Positions 16,346 to 25,089 of a DNA stretch of 64,000 bases are shown here, one piece after another (within the stretch, counting starts at the first letter, position 1; every line of letters begins with the position of its first letter). The stretch is from Corynebacterium aquatimens (GTDB lineage: Bacteria; Actinomycetota; Actinomycetes; Mycobacteriales; Mycobacteriaceae). The notes beneath the pieces are model-generated. The model was given only the letters and a program-made list of their open reading frames with translations. It did no database searches and was not told the DNA's origin. The translations under genes and the position numbers were made by a program. The stretch lies in the NCBI RefSeq assembly GCF_030408395.1, contig NZ_CP046980.1, positions 2,294,001 through 2,358,000 on the forward strand, written 5' to 3'.

Positions 16346-19300
16346 TTAATTCTCCTGTCCAGGCATTTGCTGGGGGTTGTACGGCTGAGCCTCGTCCACC
16401 GGCGCGCCGGACGCTGGTGCGCCGGAAGCTGGTGCGTCAGTGACCGGCGCCTGGTGATCCGGCGCCTGTTGACCCGGCGCCTCCTCCTGCGCGGGCTGCG
16501 GCTGGGGCGGGGCCTGCTCAGTCGGAGTAGATTCCGGCACGTCTTGCGGTGGCGCCTGCTGCGGTTCCGGCTCCATAGTCGGCTGTTGCTGCTCGAACTG
16601 CGGCTGCTGGCCGAACTGTGGCTGTTGCTGCTCGTACTGCGGCTGCTGGCCGTACTGGGGCTGGCCATTTTGCTGCTGACCGTACTGCGGCTGCTGGCCG
16701 TATTGCTGCTGCGGCTGGCCGTACTGTGGCTGGCCGTACTGCTGCTGTGGCTGACCATATTGCGGCTGGCCGTACTGCTGCTGCGGCTGTCCGTACTGCG
16801 GTTGACCGTACTGTGGCTGGCCGTATTGCTGCTGCGGTTGGCCGTATTGCGGCTGACCAAATTGCTGCTGCGGCTGACCGTACTGCTGCTGACCACCCAT
16901 GCCAGGCATGTTCGGGGCCCCGCCGCCCATGCCAGGCATGTTCGGGGTGCTATCCATTCCAGGCATTCCGCCGCCGCTGGCGGCGCCGAAGCCGTTGCGG
17001 CTGCGTTCGGCTAGGTCAAGGCTGAAGGCGATGTCATCCATGGCTGCGACGATGTCGCGGGCGAGGTCGGCGTAGAGAGGTAGTTGCATCGCGACGTCGA
17101 GGCGGCGGACGTCGCCGTACGGGTTCTCCTGGGTGTTGCCGATGAAGCCGTCGTCGCTCGTGCCGGCGGCAGGGCTGTAGGCAACGGCAATCTCACGCTC
17201 CTGGCGGATGAATTCGCGAGCGGCAGCAAGGCGCTGTTCAGGCGTGGTCTTCGTCCGTGATGTGCCCGGAACCATTTCAACTTCCTGGGAGGGGCCCTTG
17301 CCTTCCCACAGCCAATCGCGGAGGATGCGCTGGCCCTTGGTCGGGTTCACAATGTCCTGCTGCACCACGGACAGCGAGCCGGTGTTGTTCCAATCCGTGG
17401 GCGCCGGGGCGTCGTCCCACATGGAGCGCAGGACCAGGTACGGCTGGATGGAACTCAACTCGGGCTGCTCAGAAATCCGGGCCCATGCCATGATGGAAGA
17501 TTCCAGAACGGCTGGCAGGTAGTTCTTGTACCAGCCCATGGCGCGCGGTGGGGTGAGCAGCGGAGCCTGGAAGCTCAACCACTTACCGGAGGTGTCAGAC
17601 ATGTCGCGGGTGTCGTAGATCTGCACCGGGGTCTGGTCCGCGGCGGCGGAGACGTCCAGCGAGTGGTAGATGTGGCCGGTGATCATGCCCACGTACCAGC
17701 CACGGATCATCGCGGCGCGCTCAGCGTCACTCATCGGCAAGGCGGCCGGCAAAGCACGGGCGCGGCGCATCTTCCAGAACTGGCCCTGGTTCAACGGGTC
17801 GGTCGTCATCGCCCACTGGCGTGCTACCTGCGGGAGGATGTTGGTGAACACCACCGGCGGGAATGAGTTGTAGGACCCGGAGATGGTGATTTCGCGCGAG
17901 CCATCGTCGTTAATAAAGCGTTGCTCCAAGTCCGCGATGGTCTCATTGTCCACGGCGCCACCCTTGAAGCCGCGTACGTAGTTCTGGATTTCCGTCCTGA
18001 TCAGCTGGTTGTTCGCAAACGGAATCGCGGAGAACGCAAAGCGGTAAGTGATCTTCTCACCCGTCAGCGCGTGGACCAAGGAGGAGGACACCTGTGCCAT
18101 CGGGCGGGCGAGCTGCATGGCCTGCTGGAATTTCTGCAAAAACAGGGTGGTGCGGCGCTCACGCTCGCGGTCGTCTTGGCCGTAGCCCTGGACGTACTCT
18201 GCCAGCGACTGGTTCACAAAGCCGTGGAAGGAGGTACCGTTGCGGTCCACGAAGCGACGTGCGCGCGCCAAAATATCTTCCGGCATGATGCGCAGCTCAA
18301 CGCGCGGTGCCTGTGGGGAGCGGATCTCATGATTGGAAGGATCTTCATTAAGGTGCGGCGGGATCCACCAGCGGTTATCAAGGACAGTCAGGGTGTCCAG
18401 CGGTGGTTTCTCCGGGTCAGCGGCCTGGTCCCATTCACCCATGATGATTGCGCGGCCACACTCCGGCAGAGAAGACTCAAAGCTCTGCGGTTCCCCACCC
18501 CGGGGGCGTGCGTTTTCAATGTCGCGCTTGAACTGCTCACGGAAGTCGTCGATAGGCGTGATCGAAGCCTCCGTCGCGGGAGCGCTAAAGCGCGTATCGA
18601 CGACACCATCGGACTCTTTCGGCCATTTCTTAGGCACATTGGTGGCCAAGCGCGACACACCAAGATCCGGGTCGGTTTCGACTTCCATGGCGTTTTCCAA
18701 GTTGCGCCACTTGAGCTGGAATTCCTGCTGCACGCGCTCAAGGAACTCGGAATCGAAGACGCTGAGTAGCTGGGAGATCTGAGTGCTGATGAAGTTCAGC
18801 GAGGCCGAGGTCAGCGCCGGGCGCAATCCGCTGGAGATCATGTCCATGTACTGGGAGCTGTCCTTGATCTTGCCGGCACCCACGATCTTCCTGCGCACAT
18901 CGTCGTTAAGCGCAAGACCGTTGTATGAGGGCACGTTGGCAAGCGTCTCGCTTAGGCTGCGCACCCACTCGCGGAAGCGCTGCAGAACCGTCGTTGCGTA
19001 AGCAACGCCGTACTGGCTGACTTCCCTGGCAAGCATGTCCAAGGTGATCTTTTGCAGCTTCTGCACATTCTTGTTCTCACCCACGGGTCCAGCCCATGCT
19101 TCGAGTGCCGCGTAGAACGGGCGTTGCGACGGGCGGGCTGCCTGGAACTCGCCCGCGATGCCGCTCGCGCGGTTGTTGATGGCGATTTCAACGTTGCGGA
19201 TCCACTCTTTACCGTGCATGCCGTTGGCGGGATCGATGCGCGACAAAGTGCCGGACAGCTGGTTGGCGACCCACTGGTCGGTGGTGCGACCGAAGTAGTT

Positions 19301-20629
19301 GCGGACCCAGTTGAACGCATTGTTGCCACGCTGTCCAGGCCTGTAGTCCACGGGAAGAACCGTGCCGAAACGACCCAGCCAGGTGTCAAAGTTCTGGTTC
19401 AACTTCTGGTCCAACTGCTGAGCCTTATCGCCGGGCTCATCAGCGTTGTAGTAGCCCTCAAGCAGGTGAGTCACGGACCAGTGAGCCAGGCGCTGCGCGG
19501 AATACTCTGCGTAACGGTCGCGGCCCATAGACAACTTGCCGTAGCCGAAGGTTCCCCACTGGATGTAGTCCGGCTGAGTTGCGCCCCACGCGTAGTACGG
19601 GCCCATGTTGTTGCCCGGGTTGTTCATGATGTGGGACTTGTAGTCGTTCATCATGCCGTGGTCCGTGATCATGGCGGCTAGACCCAAACCAAGCGAGCGG
19701 TAAATGTCTTCCGGGCGGCCGTTGCCCACCAACGTAAGGTCCGTGTCATCACCGATAGAGCGGCCCACCGGGAAGATGCGGCCGACCGGGATCTCACGCA
19801 TGTTCAGGTTCACGCCCATCGCGGCGAAGGAATCCTTGTCCGCGTCCACGCCAGCGCCGGTCACACCGGCGGTGAGCTCGGAGAACATTGCCAGCGCGTT
19901 CGGGTTTGTACCGGAGTACGGACCGCTGGTGGCGTCTTCACCACCGGTGAACACGTCCGGGGTCACGGCATAAAGCGCGACGTTCGCCGCGGAAATACCC
20001 GGCAGGGCACTGACCAGGCGGCACACGTCCACAGCCATGGAAGCTCCGGAACCACCGGCCATGGAGGAAATCACGAAGACAATCGGGCCGTCGACCTCAG
20101 GGTTTTGGCCCATCTCCTGAGCAATTTCCACGAGCTCCGCGTTGGACTTGTTGTCGTCGCGGACCTCATTCCAAGAGGCAACCAACTGGTCGTTCACGTT
20201 AGCCAGGCGGTTAAGCAGCAGCTGGCGTCCCACACCACGGAACTGGCCAGCACCCGAGTCCACCGCCAGGGTGTCCAACGTGCGGTCCTTCAAACCCCAG
20301 GACGCCACAGTGCCCAGCTTCGCGTGCGCGGCGGCGCTTTGTGCGATGTTCTCACGCACTGCGGGAAGGCCCGCCGTCGTTCCCATGGAGATGTAGTCAC
20401 CGCCGGCCGCCGTCACCGTCGGCAAGTTCTTTTGCACGGACTCAGGCACCGTCGGCGCGTCGATGGTGACAAACTTCCAGCCGTTGGGCAGACCCTTGTT
20501 CTTATTGTTTTTGTTCTTCGCCCACCACTCGGGCGCTTTTTCGGACAGCGTCTGCTTCAGCTGGTCCATCATGTAGGACATCGTTTTCGCACCAGAGCCG
20601 CCGCATCCGACGACGAATACCTTGTACAT
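16346..20629 (-). CDS. Tubulin-like GTPase with Tyr/Gln-rich tail
   Basis: 1427 residues. The N-terminus MYKVFVVGCGGSGAKT is a tubulin/FtsZ-type nucleotide-binding start. ISSMAGGSGASMAVDV at ~190 is the equivalent of the tubulin signature GGGTGSG, and TPDVFTGGED follows as an expected loop. This matches the bacterial Tubulin_2-like family of very large proteins. Residues ~350-1230 are long, mostly helical and unrecognised. The last ~190 residues are dominated by QYGQPQ-type units and then Pro/Gln/Ala, resembling a prion-like or phase-separating segment. AGGAG-type spacing precedes the ATG. It is the central and largest gene of the operon and the likely polymerising core, but polymerisation is inferred. 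Whether all catalytic T7-loop residues are kept cannot be judged by eye. Confidence 0.8.
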   Translation of the reverse strand: MYKVFVVGCGGSGAKTMSYMMDQLKQTLSEKAPEWWAKNKNNKNKGLPNGWKFVTIDAPTVPESVQKNLPTVTAAGGDYISMGTTAGLPAVRENIAQSAAAHAKLGTVASWGLKDRTLDTLAVDSGAGQFRGVGRQLLLNRLANVNDQLVASWNEVRDDNKSNAELVEIAQEMGQNPEVDGPIVFVISSMAGGSGASMAVDVCRLVSALPGISAANVALYAVTPDVFTGGEDATSGPYSGTNPNALAMFSELTAGVTGAGVDADKDSFAAMGVNLNMREIPVGRIFPVGRSIGDDTDLTLVGNGRPEDIYRSLGLGLAAMITDHGMMNDYKSHIMNNPGNNMGPYYAWGATQPDYIQWGTFGYGKLSMGRDRYAEYSAQRLAHWSVTHLLEGYYNADEPGDKAQQLDQKLNQNFDTWLGRFGTVLPVDYRPGQRGNNAFNWVRNYFGRTTDQWVANQLSGTLSRIDPANGMHGKEWIRNVEIAINNRASGIAGEFQAARPSQRPFYAALEAWAGPVGENKNVQKLQKITLDMLAREVSQYGVAYATTVLQRFREWVRSLSETLANVPSYNGLALNDDVRRKIVGAGKIKDSSQYMDMISSGLRPALTSASLNFISTQISQLLSVFDSEFLERVQQEFQLKWRNLENAMEVETDPDLGVSRLATNVPKKWPKESDGVVDTRFSAPATEASITPIDDFREQFKRDIENARPRGGEPQSFESSLPECGRAIIMGEWDQAADPEKPPLDTLTVLDNRWWIPPHLNEDPSNHEIRSPQAPRVELRIMPEDILARARRFVDRNGTSFHGFVNQSLAEYVQGYGQDDRERERRTTLFLQKFQQAMQLARPMAQVSSSLVHALTGEKITYRFAFSAIPFANNQLIRTEIQNYVRGFKGGAVDNETIADLEQRFINDDGSREITISGSYNSFPPVVFTNILPQVARQWAMTTDPLNQGQFWKMRRARALPAALPMSDAERAAMIRGWYVGMITGHIYHSLDVSAAADQTPVQIYDTRDMSDTSGKWLSFQAPLLTPPRAMGWYKNYLPAVLESSIMAWARISEQPELSSIQPYLVLRSMWDDAPAPTDWNNTGSLSVVQQDIVNPTKGQRILRDWLWEGKGPSQEVEMVPGTSRTKTTPEQRLAAAREFIRQEREIAVAYSPAAGTSDDGFIGNTQENPYGDVRRLDVAMQLPLYADLARDIVAAMDDIAFSLDLAERSRNGFGAASGGGMPGMDSTPNMPGMGGGAPNMPGMGGQQQYGQPQQQFGQPQYGQPQQQYGQPQYGQPQYGQPQQQYGQPQYGQPQQQYGQPQYGQPQQQYGQQPQYGQQQNGQPQYGQQPQYEQQQPQFGQQPQFEQQQPTMEPEPQQAPPQDVPESTPTEQAPPQPQPAQEEAPGQQAPDHQAPVTDAPASGAPASGAPVDEAQPYNPQQMPGQEN
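16590..16890 (-). repeat. Tandem minisatellite coding for QYGQPQ-type units
   Basis: Imperfect 21-24 base units, seen on the plus strand as variations of CTGCGGCTGGCCGTACTG, encode the Tyr/Gln/Gly/Pro tail of the tubulin-like protein. Unit length is a multiple of three, so copy-number change would lengthen or shorten the tail without a frameshift. Confidence 0.75.
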
Positions 20630-20701
20630 TTTTGTTCTCCTGGGGTATTGGGCTTTAAGGGTGTAGAGCTTGTGACTGGTTAGGGTGCCCGGGCAGGGGC
20701 G

Positions 20702-23632
20702 CTAGCGGCCCGGGCCGAACGGATCGTTGGGCTGGCCGAAACCGCCCTGACCGCCCTGGCCGAAGCCGCCCTGGCCGCCCTGATCGAAACCACCCTGGCC
20801 GAAGCCGCCCTGGTTGAATCCGCCGTAGGGGTCGTTGTTCTCGGCGAACGGGTCAGCCGGACCGGAGGTGCTCGGTGCCTGGGTGCCGCTGAACGGATCG
20901 TTCGGGTCACCGGCTGCGTTCACCTGCTCAGCGGGGCGTTGTTGCGCGATTTTCTCAACGAGGCTCGGGGCGTTGCGCTCAATATCGATTGCAAGCTGGT
21001 CCAGCTTCTCCTGCGGGGTAGCGGCGCTGTAGAGCACCACGGCGTCGTACGCGTTCGGCTCCTGCGGGTTCGCGGCCACGAACCAGCTGCCGTTGAGAGA
21101 GAGCGGCAGCTTCGCTGCATTCTTCACTTGAGCATTCTTATCGCTTACCGACGGCACCTGCTCCACCACCACCGGAACCTCACTAAACGGGTTGAGGTTG
21201 AGTGCTTTGACCTTGCCGGAGTAGCCGCTGGCGCTGAACGAGTTCGGCGACAGACTTGCCACGGACTCGTTGGAATTGTCCTCACCCAGGCGCGGGGAAC
21301 CATCCACGAACGCCGGGTAACCGCCAGACGTATCCAGGCGGAACGCACGGGTGCGCAGTGTCGCCTTCGTCGGGATACGCGAGGTGAGGTAGCGGATCAG
21401 GTAGAAGATCAACAGCGGAATGATCAGAGACAAAAGCAGAGCACCGATCAATGCGCCGGTGAAGGCCGCTTTGTTCAGAGGAACGGTGAACGTACCGTTG
21501 GTGTCCACCGGGATGACCACCGGTTCTTCCTCATCGTCCAAGTCAGCGATGGACACATCCACCGCACCGTTGACCAGGCCCTGAGTTGCCTCCGGGATGG
21601 TAAAGGTCACGGGCAGATCCGCGGTCTCACCGGCCGGGACTTCAAGGGCTGTGTCTTTGCTGTTGTGCTTGGACTCCACCTTGATCTCACCAACGCCCTC
21701 CGGCAGCTGGTCAGATTTCACGCTTGTGCCCGGCTCAATCCACACCTTGCCCGGACCCTTGACCTTCAGCGTGGCCTCAGCGGTCTCAGATTCAGTTGCG
21801 AACTTCAGGTCGTTGGACAGCTGCGGCATGTTCTGCTTGGACACGGTAACACCGGTCGAAGACAGGATCGGGGAGAACAGCGTCGACGGACGGCCCTTGT
21901 CACCCGAGGTCGTGATCGTCGTCGCCGCATCGAGGCGGCCAACAAATGGCGCCTCGGGGAACTTCGATGCTGGGATCTCTAGCTCGCCCTTGGAAAGATC
22001 AGCGTTCTCCACGATGGTGACGGGTTTCTGGCCCTGCTGCGACAAGGTGATCGTGGTGACGGCCTTGCCCTTCATCTTGCGAGCATTACCTTTGCCATCA
22101 ACCAGCTGAACCTTCAACGATTCATCGTCAGCGAATGCAACCGGGCCCTTTTCTTCTTCACCTTCGGATCCGGTGAACTTCAACGTCAGGTCCGGCTGGA
22201 TCTGCACGTTGGAGACCACACGGCCATCGGTTTTATCCGGGTTGAAGTCCTGGAACTGCAAGGACCATTCGCCACCCCATGACCCGCCGTCGGGAAGCGT
22301 CATGCGTCCGCGCGAGGCCTGGAACCTCTCGTTGTAGGAGGTCCACTCCACCTTCGCGTCACCAACAGTGCCGTCGCCCTTGTCCACGAGGTCAATCGTC
22401 GAGCCGTCAGGCGCCGTCAACACCAACTTGGCCTTCTCACCGAGGTCTTGCTCCGACGTGACGCTAAAGCGCACCGCGTTGATTGAATCATCAAGAACGA
22501 ACTTGAACGGCTCTCCCGCCGTGCCTTCGTGCTCGAAATCCCCGCCGTCGCGAAGCGCCTGCTGGAACGCGATCACCAAGCCACCAACGTTCGTGGCCTC
22601 GAAGAATGCACCGTTCGCCGGCCGGTCACCGCACGGTGGCGGCGGCGTTCCCTCCGACGCGCGGCGCAGAATGTCAAAGTCACCCGTGGGGTCTTCCGGG
22701 TTACGCAAACCAATGGTCACCAGGGTGATTCCCGCAGCACGAAGCTTATCGACGGGTCCCCCAGCCCTACACAGCGCTTGCCTCTCTGCCTCCCCACCCT
22801 CAGGCGACGTCGAAGCACCGTCGGTGAACATCACCAACATACGGCACGGATTTTCCTGTCCTTTGGAGAACTGCGTGAAGTCGTTGTACGCACCGTCTAC
22901 GGCAACCGAGTGGCGCGTCCAATCCTCGTTCGCGCGGTCTTTGAACGCTTCGATCTCCTTCTTGACGCTGTCCACGGTGGAGGTGTCCAGGTTCATCCAG
23001 TCGCCGTAAGCCTGGTCCGTGGTACCGGATTTGTAGGTCTCACCGAAACCCGTCACGCGCACGCGGACCTTGGTACCGGTATCTTCCTGACGCTCAGCCA
23101 AGGATTCCACGAAGGTCTGGGCTGCTGGCACGCGGTTGTGCTCCGGGTCCGTACCTTTCCACTCCCCATCCTTGGGCACCAGTGAGCCGGTCTCATCCAT
23201 GAGCAGCATGACGTCCAGCTGCTCGTTTCGGCTCACGCACGCACCGAGGTCTTGCAGGCCCTTTTGCAGCTCAGGCTGGTTTTGCTTCCGCCCCTTGTCC
23301 GGCTTGCCAGCGCGCTCGCCCGGCTTCTTGCCGGGGCGTTCGCCCTGCCGTTGGCCGCGCTCGCCCTCTTCCCCACCGCTGCGCTGGCCCAAACGGGAGC
23401 CGCTTCGCGGCGCGTCATCTTGAGCCATAACAACGGTCGTGTCCGTGGCGGGCGCAGCCAGTGCGTCAGCCCCCAAGCCAACCGCGCCGAACGCCATCGG
23501 CAGCACCGCGGCTGCGCTAAAAGCACCGAGGGAACGCAGAACCTTCTTCACCTTCTTCATGCTGTGAGTCTTTCCGTGAGTCTTCCCGTTAGTCTTCCCG
23601 TGACTAGTCGGTTTCTTTGTCAGGTCCTTCAT
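20702..23632 (-). CDS. Exported vWA-domain protein with one TM and Gly/Phe/Gln cytosolic tail
   Basis: 976 residues from ATG 23632. An alternative ATG at 23560 has GGAAAG upstream and would remove a basic lead of HGKTNGKTHGKTH. Either start leaves a signal peptide ending near ADALAA. An Arg/Gly/Lys linker follows, then a vWA domain with LDVMLLMDETGSL (MIDAS) and MLVMFTDGAS. Further beta-rich extracellular domains run to ~720, with one TM at ~724-748. The last ~200 residues lie inside and end in repeats of GGFGQGG. This is the topology of an outside sensor or adhesin joined to an inside sticky tail. The gene starts 10 bases after the Gly-rich TM gene and precedes the tubulin-like gene by 72 bases. 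Ligand unknown. Confidence 0.8.
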   Translation of the reverse strand: MKDLTKKPTSHGKTNGKTHGKTHSMKKVKKVLRSLGAFSAAAVLPMAFGAVGLGADALAAPATDTTVVMAQDDAPRSGSRLGQRSGGEEGERGQRQGERPGKKPGERAGKPDKGRKQNQPELQKGLQDLGACVSRNEQLDVMLLMDETGSLVPKDGEWKGTDPEHNRVPAAQTFVESLAERQEDTGTKVRVRVTGFGETYKSGTTDQAYGDWMNLDTSTVDSVKKEIEAFKDRANEDWTRHSVAVDGAYNDFTQFSKGQENPCRMLVMFTDGASTSPEGGEAERQALCRAGGPVDKLRAAGITLVTIGLRNPEDPTGDFDILRRASEGTPPPPCGDRPANGAFFEATNVGGLVIAFQQALRDGGDFEHEGTAGEPFKFVLDDSINAVRFSVTSEQDLGEKAKLVLTAPDGSTIDLVDKGDGTVGDAKVEWTSYNERFQASRGRMTLPDGGSWGGEWSLQFQDFNPDKTDGRVVSNVQIQPDLTLKFTGSEGEEEKGPVAFADDESLKVQLVDGKGNARKMKGKAVTTITLSQQGQKPVTIVENADLSKGELEIPASKFPEAPFVGRLDAATTITTSGDKGRPSTLFSPILSSTGVTVSKQNMPQLSNDLKFATESETAEATLKVKGPGKVWIEPGTSVKSDQLPEGVGEIKVESKHNSKDTALEVPAGETADLPVTFTIPEATQGLVNGAVDVSIADLDDEEEPVVIPVDTNGTFTVPLNKAAFTGALIGALLLSLIIPLLIFYLIRYLTSRIPTKATLRTRAFRLDTSGGYPAFVDGSPRLGEDNSNESVASLSPNSFSASGYSGKVKALNLNPFSEVPVVVEQVPSVSDKNAQVKNAAKLPLSLNGSWFVAANPQEPNAYDAVVLYSAATPQEKLDQLAIDIERNAPSLVEKIAQQRPAEQVNAAGDPNDPFSGTQAPSTSGPADPFAENNDPYGGFNQGGFGQGGFDQGGQGGFGQGGQGGFGQPNDPFGPGR

Positions 23633-23642
23633 TACTGCTTAC

Positions 23643-24290
23643 CTACAGCCTTCCCACCCACAGAGCGAACAGGATCGCAGACAGCACCACCGCGATGATC
23701 AGCACCGCCAGCGTGGCGTAGAACAGGCCCTGCTTCCAGCCGATCTCTTGATACGGCCCTTCGGCTTTGACCTGCGTGTTCTTGGTGAAGTAGAGGCCTA
23801 AAGCAGAGACACCCAACACACCAGCGAGCACCCATGCGATACCGCTCAGCACACCCCAGGTGGTGTCAATCTCACGCAAAGAACTGAAGTACGTGTAGCC
23901 GCTGAGCACCAGAGACACAAGACCCAAAACAAGGCTAGGAATCAATTGCGCAATCGGCGCAGACCCAATAGTGAACTGGGATGCAGAGGCGGGAGCGGAG
24001 GCATCATCCTGGAACCCCGAATTTCCATACCCCGAACCGCTATCCCCGAACCCCGAATTTCCATACCCCGAACCGCCGTCCCCGAACCCCGCCGCGGTCG
24101 AACCGCCGAAGCCCCCTTGACCCCCACCAAAGCCACCTTGGCCGCCGCCGAAGCCGCCCTGGTCCCCGCCAAAACCACCTTGGCCGCTACCGAACCCACC
24201 CTGGCCCGAGCCGAAGCCGCCCTGGCCGTTACCGAAGCCGCCCTGGCCCGAGCCGAACCCGCCGCCTGAGCCGTTGCCACCGAAAGTCAT
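23643..24290 (-). CDS. Gly/Phe-rich three-TM membrane protein, first gene of the operon
   Basis: 215 residues. The first ~85 are near-perfect GGFGSGQ/GGFGGGQ repeats followed by GYGNSGF repeats. The C-terminal ~110 contain three hydrophobic helices (around AQLIPSLVLGLVSLVLSGYTYF, WGVLSGIAWVLAGVLGVSALGLYF and FYATLAVLIIAVVLSAILFALWV). The low-complexity N-terminus is expected in the cytosol, matching the inside tail of the vWA protein encoded next. It is the promoter-proximal gene of the operon. No family recognised beyond generic Gly-rich membrane proteins. Confidence 0.7.
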   Translation of the reverse strand: MTFGGNGSGGGFGSGQGGFGNGQGGFGSGQGGFGSGQGGFGGDQGGFGGGQGGFGGGQGGFGGSTAAGFGDGGSGYGNSGFGDSGSGYGNSGFQDDASAPASASQFTIGSAPIAQLIPSLVLGLVSLVLSGYTYFSSLREIDTTWGVLSGIAWVLAGVLGVSALGLYFTKNTQVKAEGPYQEIGWKQGLFYATLAVLIIAVVLSAILFALWVGRL

Positions 24291-24304
24291 CCGTTACTCC
24301 ATTC

Positions 24305-24425
24305 TGCTTACGCGCGATAAGCGGAATTTTCAGTAGAAATGATCCCCGCCTGTGACCTGCAGAAACATAGCTGCAGGAGATAAGCGGAAATACATAAAAT
24401 ACGTTTGAAAGACTAGCAAAAATCC
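24305..24425 (-). promoter_or_regulatory. Putative promoter region of the GTPase/tubulin operon
   Basis: Read on the minus strand, TTGCTA and TATGTA are spaced 17 bases apart, ahead of the 215-residue protein gene. Two direct copies of TTCCGCTTATC (near 24310 and 24378 on the plus strand) follow. This AT-rich stretch contrasts with its surroundings. Hexamers were judged by eye only. Confidence 0.35.
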
Positions 24426-24475
24426 AGGACATCTACAGGGGAATAGTCAATACTGTCCCCGCGACAATGGCTCTG

Positions 24476-24510
24476 AACTGGGCCATACCTGGTCAATAAA
24501 TGGCCCAGTT
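24476..24510. promoter_or_regulatory. Perfect 11-bp inverted repeat upstream of the operon
   Basis: Arms AACTGGGCCAT and ATGGCCCAGTT are separated by 13 bases, about 190 bases upstream of the first operon gene. There is no T-run beside either arm and no gene reads into it closely. An operator is therefore more likely than a terminator, though that is inference. Confidence 0.4.
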
Positions 24511-24581
24511 ACTAACGGCTCCGCCCACGCCCGGGTTCCTTGCACCCCTACCCGCCCGCCGCGGGCAGCCCCCCGAAAGGG

Positions 24582-24687
24582 CGATTCGCGAAATTTGTAT
24601 CCAACTTTCGATAAGAATCACAACGTCGCAGGTCACAGCCCTGCGATATTTCGGTGCCATGACACCAAATCAAAATTTCGCGAATCG
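24582..24687. repeat. 106-bp palindromic intergenic repeat, copy 1
   Basis: It begins CGATTCGCGAAATTT and ends with the exact complement AAATTTCGCGAATCG. Inside is a nested stem (CGCAGG/CCTGCG) and the shared block GACACCAAATCAAAATTTCG. CCCGAAAGGG lies immediately before the left end, as in the other copies. Confidence 0.85.
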
Positions 24688-24835
24688 GACCTCGGGCGCT
24701 GCGCGCAAGCTCACGCTTCGACCAGCCCAGCTGCCAGCCGCGGCTCGGTCCCCGCTCGGGGTCCCCGCTACCCCGGGCAAGCACCGGCCTCCTGTCCCCC
24801 CGGGCAACCCGCCCCGAGCGGACCACCCGAAAGGA

Positions 24836-24941
24836 CGATTCGCGAAATTTGTATCCAACTTTTGATAGTAATCGAAATATCGCAGGTCACAGCCCTTCGA
24901 TATTTCGGTGATATGACACCAAATCAAAATTTCGCGAATCG
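24836..24941. repeat. 106-bp palindromic intergenic repeat, copy 2
   Basis: Same length and same 15-bp terminal inverted repeats as copy 1, with about a dozen internal differences. It is followed on the right by a fragment resembling the 3' end of the TSUP gene at 26074. Confidence 0.85.
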
Positions 24942-24984
24942 ATGGGGCGCTGCGGCAGCAGGGGCAGGGTTTGGGGGCGCTGCG

Positions 24985-25065
24985 GCTGGCGGCTCTGCCC
25001 ATGCTCGGGGTCATTGCTCCACCGGCTTCGCCGGCGGCGAGGGAGTTGCGCCGGGCTGTGCTGTC
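24985..25065 (-). pseudogene. Duplicated fragment of a TSUP transporter C-terminus
   Basis: Minus-strand translation gives ARRNSLAAGEAGGAMTPS and MGRAAS. This parallels the end of the TSUP protein at 26074 (ARRNSLAASEAEGATTPN, then ADRAAVSS). The rest of the gene is missing. Both here and at 26074 the fragment lies just right of a 106-bp repeat copy, so the pair (repeat plus tail) seems to have been duplicated together. Confidence 0.6.
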
Positions 25066-25089
25066 GGACTAACAAACGGCGAGATGGAC

